Origin: Chloroflexota bacterium | Lineage (GTDB): Bacteria; Chloroflexota; Limnocylindria; QHBO01 | Assembly (NCBI GenBank): GCA_013697395.1 | Contig: JACCWY010000402.1 | Coordinates: forward strand, 1 to 6,131 | DNA length: 6,131 bases | Direction: 5' to 3' | Part shown: piece after piece, positions 5,457 to 6,131 of the stretch | How positions within the stretch are numbered: the stretch's first letter is position 1 | How the letters are laid out: the number at the start of each line of letters is the position of its first letter | The notes under the pieces: model-generated | Seen by the model: only the letters and a program-made list of their open reading frames with translations | Databases searched by the model: none | What the model was told of the DNA's origin: nothing | Made by a program: the position numbers and the translations under genes

Positions 5457-5912
5457 ATGCCGTCAATCCGCGCATCCGTCGATATCGCGGCCGCGCGCGA
5501 AGTCGTGTGGGACCTTATCTCGGATCCGAGTCGGCATACGGAATTCGGGACGTTCGTGTCCGAGGTGAACGTAGTCTCGTCTGGACCCGTGACTAAGGGC
5601 ACGGTCTATCGCGAGACGAGCGGGCCCCGCCGCATGAAATCGAGTAGCGAGTGGACGATCACCGAATTCGAACCTCCAAGCCGGCTTGTCCACGTCGGGC
5701 GCGAGCCGACCATGCATTCCCGGTTCCTATGGACGCTGGCGCAGCTCACTCCGCATTCCACCCGGCTCACGCAGACAGGCGACTTCCTGATGATGCCCAG
5801 CGTCAGACCACTCGGATGGCTGATCGAAACCGTCGTCGGCAAGCGGATGCTCGAACGTGAGACTCAACGCATGCTGCAAGACATCAAGCGGATCGCTGAG
5901 GCCGAAAGCTGA
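5457..5912 (+). CDS. SRPBCC (START/Bet v1-like) fold protein
   Basis: A 151-residue protein with the standard small SRPBCC layout. The first strand is SIRASVDI (3-10). The kinked helix pair AAREVVWDLISDPSRHTEF (12-30) follows, the most typical signature of the family. A run of strands comes next, including VTKGTVYRET and EWTITEFEPPSRLVHV (65-80), then TRLTQTGDF. The long C-terminal helix spans 118-150 (LGWLIETVVGKRMLERETQR). This fold forms a deep hydrophobic pocket; members bind or convert small lipophilic molecules, and many bacterial ones are of unknown function. No substrate is proposed. The gene is alone on the + strand between two copies of a direct repeat, with its stop 12 bases before the right copy. 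Its sampled G+C (39/60 at 5761-5820) is higher than in the nuclease operon, so it may have a separate origin. Confidence 0.88.
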   Translation: MPSIRASVDIAAAREVVWDLISDPSRHTEFGTFVSEVNVVSSGPVTKGTVYRETSGPRRMKSSSEWTITEFEPPSRLVHVGREPTMHSRFLWTLAQLTPHSTRLTQTGDFLMMPSVRPLGWLIETVVGKRMLERETQRMLQDIKRIAEAES

Positions 5913-5924
5913 CCGATCCGGGGA

Positions 5925-5971
5925 CCCTGAGGGACGCCGGGACCGTATTACCCTACTCGTGCGCTACGCGT
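5925..5971. repeat. junction repeat, right copy
   Basis: This copy is 41/47 identical to 5270-5316. It starts 12 bases after the SRPBCC stop, and its right part overlaps the last two codons and the TAG stop (5964-5966) of the minus-strand gene. The GC hairpin of the left copy is largely lost here (CCC-TGA-GGG core only). The 8-bp inverted repeat of the left copy is replaced by a stem with two G-T pairs (CTCGTGCG/CGCGTGAG). Confidence 0.75.
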
Positions 5972-6131
5972 GAGAGCCTACACGGCTAGGGAAGCGGCCC
6001 GGGAAACGTTCCTCGATGATACGGGCCGCGGCCGGGGTCAGCTCCCCGCCTGCGACGCCGCGGCCTGGCGCGTTGGTCAGGAGCCCTGCGTCGCGTGCGC
6101 GTTTGAGGTCGTCGCGGACGTGAGCCGCGGC
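5964..6131 (-). CDS. C-terminal end of a gene leaving the window, possibly helix-turn-helix (partial)
   Basis: The minus frame from the window edge to TAG (5964-5966) encodes 55 residues. AAHVRDDLKRARDAGLLT is an amphipathic helix ending in a turn. The Gly-rich APGRGVAGGELTPAAARII and a short basic tail (FPGRFPSRV) follow. A helix ending in RxxGLLT followed by a Gly-rich turn is common at the end of helix-turn-helix DNA-binding proteins of Actinomycetota, so a DNA-binding role is a reasonable inference. The start and any other domains are outside the window. Codon choice and amino-acid pattern make it a real coding end. It converges with the SRPBCC gene, with 51 bases between the two stop codons. 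Confidence 0.65.
   Translation of the reverse strand, partial: AAAHVRDDLKRARDAGLLTNAPGRGVAGGELTPAAARIIEERFPGRFPSRVGSHA

Noticed and set aside
5270..5971. Integron attC sites as an explanation of the junction repeats
   Set aside because: No R'/R'' core motifs (GTTRRRY / RYYYAAC type) are visible at the repeat ends and no integrase is present in the window.

Overview
The window comes from a high-GC bacterium. Base use, short SD-led genes and protein style fit Actinomycetota best, with Chloroflexota as an alternative. No marker gene settles the phylum. The left flank is very GC-rich (47/60 G+C at 241-300, 46/60 at 1741-1800). The central two genes are clearly poorer in G+C (32/60 at 3601-3660, 29/60 at 4501-4560), which suggests an acquired segment.

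Layout, left to right. (1) 1-140 is the C-terminal end of a membrane protein on the + strand, probably CcdA-like. (2) 202-771 (+) is a DJ-1/PfpI-family protein. (3) 772-1306 has no convincing gene but holds several short GC hairpins, one ending in six T residues. (4) 1307-2155 (-) is a conserved-looking protein I do not recognise. (5) 2352-4712 is a two-gene minus-strand operon. The upstream gene (3507-4712) fuses an HsdR-type PD-(D/E)XK nuclease domain to a C-terminal EVE/PUA-like domain, the architecture expected of a modified-DNA-directed restriction enzyme. The downstream gene (2352-3482) encodes a 376-residue, mostly helical protein of unknown function, 24 nt after the nuclease stop. (6) 4713-5456 holds possible control sequences, a probable decayed minus-strand coding fragment and a repeat with hairpins. 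(7) 5457-5912 (+) is a small SRPBCC-fold protein. (8) 5964-6131 (-) is the C-terminal end of a gene that runs out of the window, possibly a helix-turn-helix protein.

The main biological point is the putative defence operon (nuclease-EVE fusion plus unknown partner). The second is a 47-base direct repeat (41/47 identical) on both sides of the SRPBCC gene. One copy overlaps the 3' end of the last gene. A partial, rearranged relative of the repeat lies at the distal end of the defence operon (2280-2358). The lower-GC operon and the SRPBCC gene therefore look like separate modules bounded by related junction sequences. All functional assignments come from reading motifs and fold patterns by eye; no database search was made.
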